From positions 2,604,001-2,668,000 of the forward strand of contig JAYJMM010000094.1 in NCBI GenBank assembly GCA_037349105.1: 64,000 nucleotides of DNA. Direction: 5' to 3'. A model generated the notes under the pieces. The model was given only the letters and a program-made list of their open reading frames with translations, ran no database searches and was not told the origin of the DNA. A program made the translations under genes and the position numbers. Below are positions 18,554-29,616 of this stretch, one piece after another. The DNA comes from Limnomonas spitsbergensis (taxonomy: Eukaryota; Chlorophyta; Chlorophyceae; Chlamydomonadales). Position 1 is the first letter of the stretch. Every line of letters starts with the position of its first letter.

Positions 18554-20470
18554 TCAACCTTGCAGCTGCCCTTCAGCAGAAGCACAACCAGGCTGGGGGA
18601 CGAGGCTCCCCACCTCAGGCAGCCACCCCTTGTCCTCAGGCCGCAGTCTTGAGCTCAAGTTGCTGGAACTGGCGGGCGCGGGTGGCATAGAGGGCGCACG
18701 GTACACGTGGCCCACTTCCTCCTGCTTCATCTGCTGATCCTGTTGCTGCTGCAGCCAGGTGTCAAACGCCTTCATGTTCATGCCACTAGGGGAGAACAAG
18801 GTGCTACGGTTACTATCACTCACGCCCCACTGTTGCTGCTGTTGCTGCTGCTCATGATCTGAATGCAACTTCATCGAATGCGGCAGCTGGTCAGAGTAAC
18901 ACAGCGTGCGCTGGTGTTCAAGCTCTATCTCCTTTTGGTCTTTGAGCTCCTGCTGGTGGGGCTCCCGTCCCTCAAATTGTGATAATACAGGCTCCTCCCC
19001 CTTCCCCTCCTCCTCCTCCTTCTGTTGTCCCCTAGGCAGCCCATGGTCATGACTGCCCTGCCATCCATCAGAGTCGTCCTGGGGGCCGTCACTGCAGCGG
19101 TGAAGACCGCGCTGGTGCAGGAGCTCATGTTGCACCAGCATGGAGGCAATGTGGGCGGGCACCGGGTCGATGGCCAGGGCAGTCACTGCAGAGAGATGTG
19201 CAGTCCATGCCTGCGGGGAACAGCAGCAACAGCACCAACACCATTCAGTAACAGATGCGAACCGGTGATGCAGAAGCAGCAGCAGCCGCAACCACAAAAA
19301 TAACTCAGGGACAGATGCAGCACCAGAAGCAGTAGCAGCAGAATACGGCAAAACGTGCGTATTGGTAGCAAGGATATGTACGATCGGTACCTGCTCATAA
19401 ACGTTAGATGTCCAATGGGGGGTCTTTATTTTGTATTATTTCCAGATGATACCGCATGGAACTCGAAGGTTTCTGTATTCTCCTCCTTGATGTGCATGTT
19501 TGTAACCTATTTGTGGGGACAGACCGCACGCACGTTCTGGCTCCTCAATCCTCATGAAAAATTGCATGAACCCTTGACACGGGCTCCCAGCTGAGAAACG
19601 CCCTATGAAGTTGAGGGGCAGAGCGCATGGGCTGCACATGTGTAATAACAGCCCAGTCTTCCAATGATCGCGATGGCAACTTCAGGGTATGGCCTTCCTA
19701 CTAAGGATGCAGTATATGAAGAAACATTTCCTCCTCCCACTGCCTGCCAGTGCCCCGATTTACCCTAGTGATCTGCAAGCCGTTCATGGAGCCCACGGCA
19801 ACCCCCAGGGCAAAGGAGAAGATGACCTCCATCGGACTCGAGCTCCGCCCACAGGTCATGCGCATGGACTGAGAGCAGTGAGCACGAGGAGAGATTGTAG
19901 TCAGAGCATTGAACCAGGGGCGATACCAGGGGGCACATACGATTGGAATGACAGTTATACAACATGATTGATGCATAAGGGATGGCTCTGCTCTGCTCTC
20001 CATGATGGGGGATCTGCCAGCAGCACACAAACCACACTGCAGGGAAAGGAATCATCGCAACATGGATAGAAAGGAAGGATGAAAGCCGCTTCCACCCAAT
20101 GCATTTGCGCCATACCTGGATGGTCAGCACGATCGTCGCCACTGGCTATACCAGCAGCACCCCCAGCTGTGTACCCTCCCTCCTGCTGCCCAAGCTGCGC
20201 AGGCCCTCAGGCGCCGCCAGCAAGGCGCCCGTGATGCCTCCAACTTGGGCCACAGCGCGGCGGGTGTCTGCGTCAGGTCCGAGCTGACCCATGGCCAGCC
20301 CTGCCTCCTCGTCCTCCAGGTAGTTCGTCGTGTTTGTGGTGTATGTCTGGGTCGTGTGTTTGTGCAAGCATGCGTCCTGGGTTTGCTGCGCGGTTTGTAT
20401 ACGGTATAAATGCCAGGGAATTGAATACCGGAATGGCAGGATAGTATTTGTGCCCGAGGCGGCAGCAAAG
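18554..20470 (-). CDS. Hypothetical protein, possible membrane segment, Gln/Glu-rich tail
   Basis: Not recognised. The exons join in phase 0: a likely small exon 20470-20429 (reads LCCRLGHKYYPAIP, excellent acceptor ttttgcag), 20376-20152 (contains LEDEEAGLAMGQLGPDADTR and ends TQLGVLL), 19868-19764 (contains MEVIFSFALGVAVGSMNG, a hydrophobic stretch) and 19210-18554 (begins AWTAHLSAVTALAIDPVPAH). The last exon continues with Glu-rich and poly-Gln stretches and ends in TGA. The second exon could instead end at a later donor (GTATGG, 20110 area), but then a TAG interrupts the hydrophobic run. The start codon was not identified and more 5' exons are likely. Confidence is moderate for a gene, low for any function. 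Confidence 0.55.
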
Positions 20471-22376
20471 CTGCAAAACAGAAAATCAATTTAGGTCGAG
20501 GGTCCCATGATGCCATGACACATGCAGGCCAGACCAGGGTCTTTTTAATGCCAGCATGAGGCGGCAGCAGAGCTGCCAACAATTATAGCAGCCCTCATTG
20601 AGCAGCCCTCACGGGGCACTGGGGCAGCCCTCGGTCAGGTATGGGATAACAGCCCGGACCCTGGCTGGCCTCAGGGCCCTCACCTCGAGCTTAGGGCCCT
20701 GACCTGGACCTCAGCATTCTAAAGCGCAAACCAATTCGGTCAGTCCCAACCTGGATGCAACTTGCTTGATAACCTGAACACTATTACCCTTCACATAAGA
20801 GATAGATCAGTGGGGATCAGCGTGCGTGTGGCATATCGTATGGTGTGCTTGTGTAAGCATGACTTCCACTTCGTCAATCACGTACCTGTTTTTGCCTGGA
20901 TGTGTGCATTCAAATGTCATCGAGTTCGCCACGCACTGTCGTCATCCTGCGAATGGGAATGGGTCGGGAGCTGAGTTCAGAATACAGGGCACCGGGAATG
21001 CACCGGGTAGATTCACTGCGGATTTGAGCATGGGCAGTTGGAAACATGGCAGGAATGCCGTTTGTGTACTGAAGTCGAGGATCCAACCATGTTAAATTGT
21101 GAGCGTTTTAGACTATTGTGCTCGCTATCACCGGTATGACAAATGTATGCTTCAAGACAAGGATTCGTCAAGAAATTTGATAGGCACTGGAATCTAGGAC
21201 GCATCACGGCTGCATTGCTGTAAATCCGCCCGCGACCATCCTCTGAACGAACGGCCAGTGACATCTGTCACTTCCTACAAACTGTCGAGACAAGCAGGTT
21301 TGCGCTCGACGCGAGGTGACGGCCCCACGGTGACGGCCGTCGACTGACGTTCATTGTCAGCGTGTACGAATGCTAGAAATCATCTTTGTCACGCTGTTTC
21401 TGGCCGTGCCATCCCAGCTGAACGGCCAGAAATTGCGATCGTACATGGCGGTTAAATAAAATGGCGGTGAAGGGTTGTAGTACAGACCTATTTTGTTTAC
21501 ATCCCGAACAATATAAGCTAGCCAACGCAAATCTAACACGATGACGAGCCCTGATGTCGAGAGTAAGCGCAAGGGCGCAAGGTGATCACTGAACGTAATG
21601 CAGCGCAGCGCAGCCGAAGCGCTAGAAATATGCATCGAGATTAAGGATCCCCAAGCTCCATGTAAAGACAAATGCTGAACCTCTGCTGGTTGCCTGGTTA
21701 TTGTCCTTCTGCCCTATGCTGACAGTGGCCAAGCACTCACTGAGCAGGATGCAAAGTTGTAACGTGGTCACATGACCATGGCATGCATGTTCATGAGGAA
21801 ATGAGTTTAAAACACTAAAATCAAGCTATGCCTTTCATTGCTCGCAATCCGCGCATGGCATGTTTCGACTTGCTATCATACACATGGTGCGCGGTTATTG
21901 CACGAGGCCGTGCCATGACTTGCGCATAGCAAGCACTGACAGTAGTAGCTGTTGTCTGAAAGGGCGATTTGGCTTGATTCATGACCTTTCACAGCCCACA
22001 GTCGAATTTAGAGGTTGTGATCTGTGAGTGCATGTAGTAATGCAAATAAGTCAAGAGATTACAGACTGGCAGGGCGTGCCTTCAGTTGGTACATCATAGC
22101 AAGACTATTTTTGCTGCAGGATGATGCATTACGCCCAACTACCAAACGGTCATGCTGTCATTCTTTCTTGAAGACGGCTCGCGTGACGCTGTGCCGTTTT
22201 ACGTCGTCGATGTTATCTTGACAAGTAATCAGAGGCGCTGATGCGCAGCACGACACATGGCAGAGCTGCCCCTCACTGATCTCTTTCTTTCTGTGTCACA
22301 GCGTTGAAGCATGATTTGGGGATAAACAGTTTAATGATTCAGACATGAGAACATGTGGGAAACTTGTACGGCAGGC
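20471..22376. other. Intergenic stretch with no supported gene
   Basis: No exon with a convincing acceptor, donor and composition was found on either strand. A degenerate duplication (ggcggcagcaaagctgc and ggcggcagcagagctgcc) occurs near 20459 and 20562. The remainder has unremarkable short open frames. Confidence 0.4.
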
Positions 22377-23566
22377 CCTCCTCAGCTGAGCTCGTACCAA
22401 AAGTGGCCACTTTCTGAAAACAAACCGCAAATTTCGGCATGCCGCTCGTTGTAACTCTGTGGGAAGTACGAATTGGATCATAGTCTTGGTCAGTGGGTTG
22501 TTTAGAAAATTCTGGCCTTTCCAATGATGTTTAGGTTTTGGTGTGTTTTCATACAACGAGAGGTAGTTATCGTCGTTTCCGTAGCGTGTAGCTACGAAAT
22601 TTCTTAGCGGAGCTAAGCTACACGATGCGGCAACAACCAAAACTCATATTAGCTGTTATCAAAACATATCAAACCCATATATCATTGGAAAACCCTGAGT
22701 TTTCTAAAGAGCCCTGAATAGATAAAAACCCGAAATGTGTGGAATGTGTGGAGTTACGCGGCCTCCGCATTGGCGCTGGCGGACGTGCCGGAAATCGCGA
22801 CCGCCTGCTGGGATCTTTCCGGCCTCCGCTGAATTCAGATGTCCTGAAGAGGCTTATTTAAAACTGAAAAGACATGAAATGATAGATGAATAGTTGGTGC
22901 AATTTCTCGAACTTGATTGGTTTCAGAGCCGGCTGATTTTCAGGTACGTACACACGAGATGGGGTTAAAAGGTCCACACATGTTGCACACCCCTCAGGAT
23001 TAGCCGGAAATTGCTTCTGAAAGCGCAGGAAACATTTTCATAGTTAATGAAAACTTTTGAAAAAAAGGGTGGGGATCTTTGCCACCTTCCCGAGTTTCTT
23101 TTTGTGTCTTTTCTTTTTCTTGAACCCTTCGCACTATTTAAGGGTTGAACAACCATCGACGTGTCAGTGCAATAACGCACGGTCTGCAATAATTATTTCT
23201 GCAACCAGCAGGTATCGAACTCGCTGATGATCAGTTTCGTCTGTGCGTGGCGAAAAGCGACTGACACCTGTATACATACCGAAACGAGTGACGACGCTCG
23301 GCATGCACGGCCTGGGTTGCAACGCAGTCTTGCGCCGCAAGCGCGGCCTCGATTGAAAGCAGCGCATTAGCAATGTGGTTATATTGTTCTCAACGTCGGG
23401 TGTAGGCGATATGTATTCGAAAAGCAATCGCACATTATGCGCTGCGCGGCGCTGACGTCGCTCACCGGGCACCCACCCAAACTGCTTGCCCATGAGTGAT
23501 GCCGAGCATGGGTATGTAAAGTAGGCAAGTCGCCTCTGGTATGAACAGAGGCAAAAAGGGAAGAAG

Positions 23567-25438
23567 TTGCAAGATGTCACTGTGACTTCTTTTGAAAATA
23601 TATATCGTGCCAGAGTCAATACCGCGTCTCCCCAGTTAATACACATCCAATTCAGGCTCATACCCAATGCTTTCAACATGAGTACGCACAGGACCTTTTG
23701 TGTCTGTCCCAACAAGGGGAAGAATGCAGGCCAGTTATTAAGGACCTTGCAATTTAATCTCGTTGGCACGGTAATCTGTGACCTTGAGCTGCAGCTGGGA
23801 TACGATTCCACTGACATCACGCCACATGAACTGCAGCGGGTCGTCATCGATGTCAGCGATGCCATTGTGGAGCCATGGCAGCTGTGCAAAGGCAGCATCA
23901 AGGGGCCCAGCTGTCCAGCGAAACAGCTCTTGAATGGGTCCTTCAGCTTTGATCCGTGCAGTGTCAAGTCCAGCAGACACCAGAGCACGTCCGACCGGGA
24001 CGAAGCTCTGCAGTTCGTGAAAGTGCAGAGGTGGGACCCACTGCTGCTGCATGGGGAAGCAGCACATCCTCGCAAGTGTCCTAGCTGCTCTGGGAAGCTG
24101 GACGGCCATGGGTCGGGCGACACAGCGAAGCTCGTCAAAGGTCTTGGTGCTGAGGACCTTGACACGTACCTTGTTTGTCGGCGCTGGTACTGCAAGTCCT
24201 GCAAGAAAGCATACTCCGACGTAGACCCGGAGATGAGGAGCCTGCTCCCGGCTGCTGTGGCTCACAGCTTCCCCTTCAAGGTCTTCCAATCTGCCAATGC
24301 TGGTCAAAAGCTGGGGCCGACAGGTGCCCCCTCTCCCTTCCATGTGGCCTCTGCCTCCCCCCCCCTTCAGAGGTCTCCCCACCAGGGGTCAGGGCATGGG
24401 GGGGTCATGCAGCCAGGAGCAGCTACCTCTGTCTCCCCCCCCCTTCAGTGGTCTCCCCTGCCCGCATTGCTACAGCAGCTAGGAGTAGCTGCCTCTGCTT
24501 CCCCCCCTTTTCAGAGGTCTCCCCTGCCCGCATTGCTACAGCAGCTAAGAGCAGCTGGGGCCCCTTCCACCCACCAGGGGTCAGGGCATGGGGGGTTCAT
24601 GCAGCCAGGAGCAGCTGCCTCTGCCTCCCCCCCCCTTCAGAGGTCTCACCTGTCTGCATTACCACAGCAGCTAGGAGCAGCTGGGGCTCCCTCCACCCAC
24701 CAGGGGTCAGGGCATGGGGCAGCTTGCACTCCATCCCCCCTGCCAGGTGTCACCCAGGCTGAGTGCTCCAGGCTGAGGAGGCCGCTGGAGACCAGTCAAA
24801 CAAGCAACAGCAAGGTGGGAGTTGCGAAGTCGAGGCAGAGGAAGGGAATGTGGGTGAGACAGCACATGGGTGCTCGACGTGCCACTATCCTCAGTTGCAG
24901 CAGCCCCATCAGCACCACTGCGGAGATTGCTCTGTTTAATGAGCTCCTGACCAAACACACCGGGGGCGTCAAGACAGATTTTTTCAGCATGGTCAGGGAG
25001 TACAATCAGGACGTCATCAACGCCTTGCAAGTTCCTCAGATTGCCGGGCAGCAAGGCAATGCCCTGAACCCCAAGACTGAAAAGCAGCTTGCAGCATTTG
25101 ACCGAACAGTTGCGAGGGAGCTGAGCCGGAGGGGGGCAGCTGGCATGATGGAGGCTCTGTCTTCCACTGCACTTGCCCCACATGTTGTCTCTCCTGTTGT
25201 GCAGAATGTCATTTCTGCATTTGGGCACATGATGGTGGCTGCCAAGGCCAGCGCCAAGAGGAAGGGAGAGAACCTGGAGCCTAGCACACAGCCAGATCCT
25301 GGACCCCGCCCGGCACACCCCAGCAGGGCGAACCTAGAGAGGCCCAACAAGCAGGGCCAGGGACCCAAGTCCTGCCGTTGTGGTTGGAAGCCTGGCCAGG
25401 ATGGTCTGGTTCTCAGCAAGCACCGGGTCACTTGCTAG
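23567..25438 (+). CDS. Zinc-finger protein of a TIR transposon (KDZ/DUF6729-like)
   Basis: A single 623-codon frame ending in TAG. Residues 170-213 carry CPSC, then CRRWYCKSCKKAYSDVD, followed by a conserved-looking LLPAAVAHSFPFKV. This Cys-rich pattern ending with a LP..V...FP motif is what I recall from the Cys-rich (CxC/DUF6729) modules of KDZ-type elements. The C-terminus has CRCG and HRVTC, a second possible zinc site. Residues about 250-395 are a Pro/Ser/Gln-rich tandem repeat with SPPLQRSP, PALLQQLGAA and HQGSGHGG. Met39 (MSTHRTFCVC) is an alternative start. It lies between inverted repeats at 22377 and 26042. It may be an accessory or truncated transposase, since no catalytic triad was identified. 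Confidence 0.7.
   Translation: MQDVTVTSFENIYRARVNTASPQLIHIQFRLIPNAFNMSTHRTFCVCPNKGKNAGQLLRTLQFNLVGTVICDLELQLGYDSTDITPHELQRVVIDVSDAIVEPWQLCKGSIKGPSCPAKQLLNGSFSFDPCSVKSSRHQSTSDRDEALQFVKVQRWDPLLLHGEAAHPRKCPSCSGKLDGHGSGDTAKLVKGLGAEDLDTYLVCRRWYCKSCKKAYSDVDPEMRSLLPAAVAHSFPFKVFQSANAGQKLGPTGAPSPFHVASASPPLQRSPHQGSGHGGVMQPGAATSVSPPLQWSPLPALLQQLGVAASASPPFQRSPLPALLQQLRAAGAPSTHQGSGHGGFMQPGAAASASPPLQRSHLSALPQQLGAAGAPSTHQGSGHGAACTPSPLPGVTQAECSRLRRPLETSQTSNSKVGVAKSRQRKGMWVRQHMGARRATILSCSSPISTTAEIALFNELLTKHTGGVKTDFFSMVREYNQDVINALQVPQIAGQQGNALNPKTEKQLAAFDRTVARELSRRGAAGMMEALSSTALAPHVVSPVVQNVISAFGHMMVAAKASAKRKGENLEPSTQPDPGPRPAHPSRANLERPNKQGQGPKSCRCGWKPGQDGLVLSKHRVTC
24300..24735 (+). repeat. In-frame coding minisatellite
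   Basis: Inside the zinc-finger ORF, blocks containing ttcagaggtctcccc, gctacagcagctaggagcag and caccaggggtcagggcatg recur three or four times in varying order. They keep the frame throughout, which suggests the protein tolerates or uses a repetitive linker. Confidence 0.8.
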
Positions 25439-26042
25439 GCATACCAGGCCTTCGTGAACGGCAAGAAGCCTAGAGTAGAGTAGAAGCTTCACAAGTGTAA
25501 TGAGACTGAGCAATTGTCTCATTGTATTATTTAATAACTATGTCCTCATGCTGGTGGGTGCCAACTTATGGCATTCCTATTATTGTTTGCCTCTAATATG
25601 ACCATGAGGCTGGCTGGTTATTGTGTGCTTGCTGATTTTGTGCATGCTGACAGAAGTGTGAGAGGTGTGCCAGTGTGCCATGACTGTGCACCAACTTTTG
25701 GTCGACTACCGACCAGAATGGAATGGAATAGTAAAATGTATAATAACGCTACTATAGTTTTGCTTTCGTTCGCTCGCTGTCCACTGAAATTCGACGGGCT
25801 GGTGCAGGCTACTTCCTTCACAAGGGAGACCGCTGGCCGCAACTTCACTCAGAGGTGCGCCTTTCCCCGATAAGAAGTTACATTAGTAGCAGGCGCAGCG
25901 CTGCGCGCTGCGCAAGATGCCTACATCCCCCCTACTTCCACGCTTTTTTCCCTACAGAAGTCACTATTTTCCCTGCCCCCATGAAGGAGATCCCTAAAAA
26001 TGAAAAAAATGGCCACTTTTGGCACGAGCTCAGCTGAGGAGG

Positions 26043-29000
26043 CAGCATGCAAAAGACATGAGCGTTCGGAGCAATGGTAGTATTACATGAATCCGTGACG
26101 GCCACTTAAACGCACATTGCCTTCATTCCGTCATATGTTTTGGGAATTGAGTTTTTATATTTGTGAACAACCTTTGTGTACCGCAGATTGACAACGAGTT
26201 CGCTCAAAAATAATTATTGATTGGCCTGCGCACCCATGTTGTGCTCTAATAATAATTCAAAATTTTCCGCTGCGTGAATGCTGCGTGGTGTTGGACTCGG
26301 GTTTTCGTCATAATTGCTGCAAAAATCGGCGCTATTGGACCGTTTTGAAAATATATTTTACTACCCTACGAAATTTCAAGTCACACATTTTTTGCTGCGC
26401 GGACCCTATGTCAATCTACGGTACCTGATTTGATCTGTGTTATTGATAGGTTGTCATATGCCATCCCATCCCATGGGTTGCTTCCAAATGAAGGCTTTTA
26501 GCAACATCCGACTTCTTATCAATAACCGGTACATGAGTAAGCAATCCTCATGGTCTAAAACAACCCCGTTGCTGGCCTGCCTCAATGACCAACTCGGCTA
26601 CAAGTAAGCATGAAACATGCAACGCTGGGAATATACGTCCTCACACCCATAAAACTAAATTGGCTCCACCAGATTTTTGGCCAGCGCGGAGTGTGCTGTG
26701 CTTATATTAATTTAAAATCGCTGCTGATTGTAGTATCAGCCAGAGGCCTAAAATTACTTTGAGGGTGCGCGCTCAAATAAAGCGCAAATGTCAAAAAAAG
26801 CGCACTAGCGCGAAACTGTTTGATTCGACAGTTGTCCTGTATATCGCTACTCGTGACTTAGAGCACAACTTGTACCTCGCAAGACAGCTCAGTTCAGGGT
26901 CAGGATGAGGGTCAGGGTCAGGAGGAGGAGGAGGGCTATGCCGAGTGCTGCTGACCGTGTTATGTCCTTCCAGACATCAAACAAGGGTTTTGACTTAGTC
27001 TGACTGTACTGGCTGAAAGAGCTGCACAGACCGAAATGTATATAACAGTGTCTGATGCGTGGCGGTAAATTGAATCTTCTGCAAAATTTCCGCCGACGCG
27101 CAGCCGTTTTATAATTGTTATTTTGCTGCGCAGAGAACATTTAAATTACATGCAATTGCCATGCACGGAGTCAACCCGGTTCTATGATAGGCCAACAACG
27201 ATTTACACTGTCATAGGGTAAGAGGAAGAAGCATCAACCCTAAACCCTAAGAGGAAGCAGGATATAAAAAACATTGCCGTTTCTTCGGGGAGTTGAGGCA
27301 GGTGAGCGGATGCAGCAGGAACGCCCATGACACCTGATACCGGTATCAGAAAACAATGACCTACAGAGAAGGACTTCCTCCCTTGGGGCGGGAAAGTTCA
27401 AGAAGCTGCAGTGCAAATCGTGACTGCAACCGCATTGCTATGATTTCAGGTTAACAGTCGACTGTGTACCAACATGTTATCAGAGAGTAGAAAAATAGGC
27501 TCACAACAGGAACTTCAATGTGGAAGCTGTCAGAAAGAGACATGCCTTGAAAGCTACCACCAAGAATTAGTAGGTGGAACGACCACTCAATGCCTGAGCC
27601 TTACCAGCCAGGTATCTCACAAGCGATGTGTAAGTACATTTACAAATAACAGAAGGGGAATTGTGCTCGATTGGCTTGCGGCTTGAAGGCAGCTTACCAT
27701 TTATAACACGACATGATACTCGCAGCACCTTGCCTCAGTCAGCTTGGATCAAAGGGAAAAAAGAAACTGACAACGCCGGTTTGACCCTGTTGAAAGAGTG
27801 GAGTCATGAGCGTTAAGCTCACTGAATCAAAAAAATCAGAATGTATCCAGCAATTAGCTTTACATGAATGAAGCGACCCCAAAACTGAGCAGTCAGAGAA
27901 CCGGGCAAACAACACACCGTCCCTAATCTGCTATCCTTAATGGTGGCCAATACTGCAGAAAAAGGCAGCATGCACAATTAGGTTCGTCGGATGTGGGACC
28001 CGTGCTCCAGACGGAATTCCCGCAGCAACATGCATGGAGGGAAGCACGCATTGCATGTACCACACCTTGCCCTCGTCAAATAAAAAGGAGGAATACAGCA
28101 AGGTCGGGGAATAAAAATTATAGAGTCCAAGAAAACCCTGACTCAAATAATGGTGACTTAAGAAAGGTACCCAATAAGTGCTCTGTCGCCACATAAACCG
28201 ACAAGATGATTTACTCATATACCCGAATTCATCTTTTCACTTCGCAGATTAATGCAAACATAATTTCCTCCTGCTGCTTTCGATTACTTAACCATCGCTG
28301 ATTGCTCAGGCCATGCAGAGACGGCAGCAGCGTCATAACAAACAAAATGAAAGAAAAAGCCGATTGACCAGCCAGCGAAGCCGGCAGCTTTATGACCGAG
28401 TTCTGAGGAACAATTTTGGGTCCAGTGAGATTGAGTAGGAGCAGCAGTGAAAAATGTGCCCTACACGACTGGCACTAGAAAACTTGATCATCACTGATGC
28501 AAAAGATATTGGCATGAGAAATTCTTCCACGACAGAGGGCCCGAGCCTTCAGTCGAAAGGTCTGAATCTAGGTCGACAGCCAGCTAAAAAAACAGCCAGC
28601 TAAATAAAAATTAACATAAAAACCGAGTTTTTACTTAAAGCAAAGCTCAAAGTATAAAAGGGACTGCTATCCAGCATGGGGCAAGCATGGCTGTGAGGCC
28701 GCATCAGTCTCGGCATCAACACGTATCCATAACAATGCCGGCAAAGGATGGTAACGAGGTCATAAGCTATGAATACCTGCTTGATCACTCCCCGATCAGT
28801 CCATCCTGATTGACTGATCATGAGGCTATGACTGAAGTGCTGGAAATTACTACACATGGATGACCTTATCTGATAGCGCCTAATCAGGCTGGACAGTGCC
28901 CACCCTGTCCGCTCAGAGCCATATGGAGTGGGGGCCTGGGTCAAATCAACAGCCATGCAGGTGAAAGAGTGCATGCGCCAGAGAACAGGTGCGGAAACGA

Positions 29001-29616
29001 TCCCGCAACAAAGACTGAAAGGCAGTGTGGATGCATGGATGGATGCGGGGTCTCTTGCTCCTTCATGAACGAAAATAGCATACGGGTAAAACAGCGTGTG
29101 GGCAGGCAGGCCAGGAATGAATGCAGCAGGCAGAAGTGCGCGCCAACAACATGGCCTGGTGCGATAAATTGCAAAATTGAGGCCAGATTGCCGAGATTAC
29201 ATGAATGGAGTGACAGCCCCGGCTGACGGCATCTCTGGAAATTAATATCGAATTAAATGTAAGCGTGATAGGTCAATAAAAATGGCACAGGCATGGCCTC
29301 ATCACATGCCACCCTGCTCCCTTTGCGCTCACGACCATGAGGGGCATAGATTTTTCTCCTTTCCTCCTCCTCCTGAATCTAGGACAACGCGATCTGAGTT
29401 GGCCGCCTTGAGAGTGTGCCTGACGGTGCCCGGTCTCCTATCTGTATCATGCATCATGATACATTTAGTGAGGGCAGCTCTGAAGATCTGATGCTACGTC
29501 AGGAATGACGACGCAACCGACTTTTGAACCGACACACTTGATGGCTGGGAGCGCTTCACCCTAGTGTGGCTGATACTCGGACTCCATCCGCCACACGCGC
29601 TATTCAACCTTCCGTT
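26043..29616. other. Long intergenic stretch, more AT-rich, no supported gene
   Basis: Nothing here combines an open frame with credible splice sites. A short minus-strand frame at 26889-27140 ends in a hydrophobic Leu/Thr run (GIALLLLLTLTLILTLN) that comes from a gtcagggtcagg repeat. Two telomere-like words (aaccctaaaccctaa) occur near 27237. An 11-bp inverted pair (gttgtgctcta) is seen at about 26235 and 26860. Confidence 0.4.

Larger units (their letters stand above)
22377..26042 (+). mobile_element. 3.7-kb DNA transposon with long terminal inverted repeats and a zinc-finger ORF
   Basis: The left terminus begins cctcctcagctgagctcg and continues (about 36 bp in all) into ccaaaagtggccactt. 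The right terminus at 26007-26042 is its reverse complement with two or three mismatches. The flanking octamers cggcaggc and cagcatgc agree at 6 of 8 positions, a possible decayed 8-bp target duplication. A 623-codon ORF lies inside on the plus strand and nothing else inside looks coding. An 8-bp duplication with Cys-rich transposase-like proteins would fit KDZ/Zisupton-type elements, but no DDE catalytic region was recognised, so class assignment is open. Confidence 0.75.

Noticed and set aside
20100..20160. Reassigned TAG codon
   Set aside because: The EF-hand gene appears to end at TAG in this same window, so a nuclear code change is not supported.
23164..24204. 346-codon minus-strand frame opposite the zinc-finger ORF
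   Set aside because: Composition and lack of recognisable motifs mark it as the shadow of the plus-strand ORF, which has clear Cys motifs.
26889..27140. Small membrane protein ending in a Leu/Thr helix
   Set aside because: The helix is produced by a gtcagg repeat, and there is no splice or composition support.
27230..27260. Interstitial telomere tract
   Set aside because: Only two CCCTAAA-like units; similar words occur singly in several introns here.
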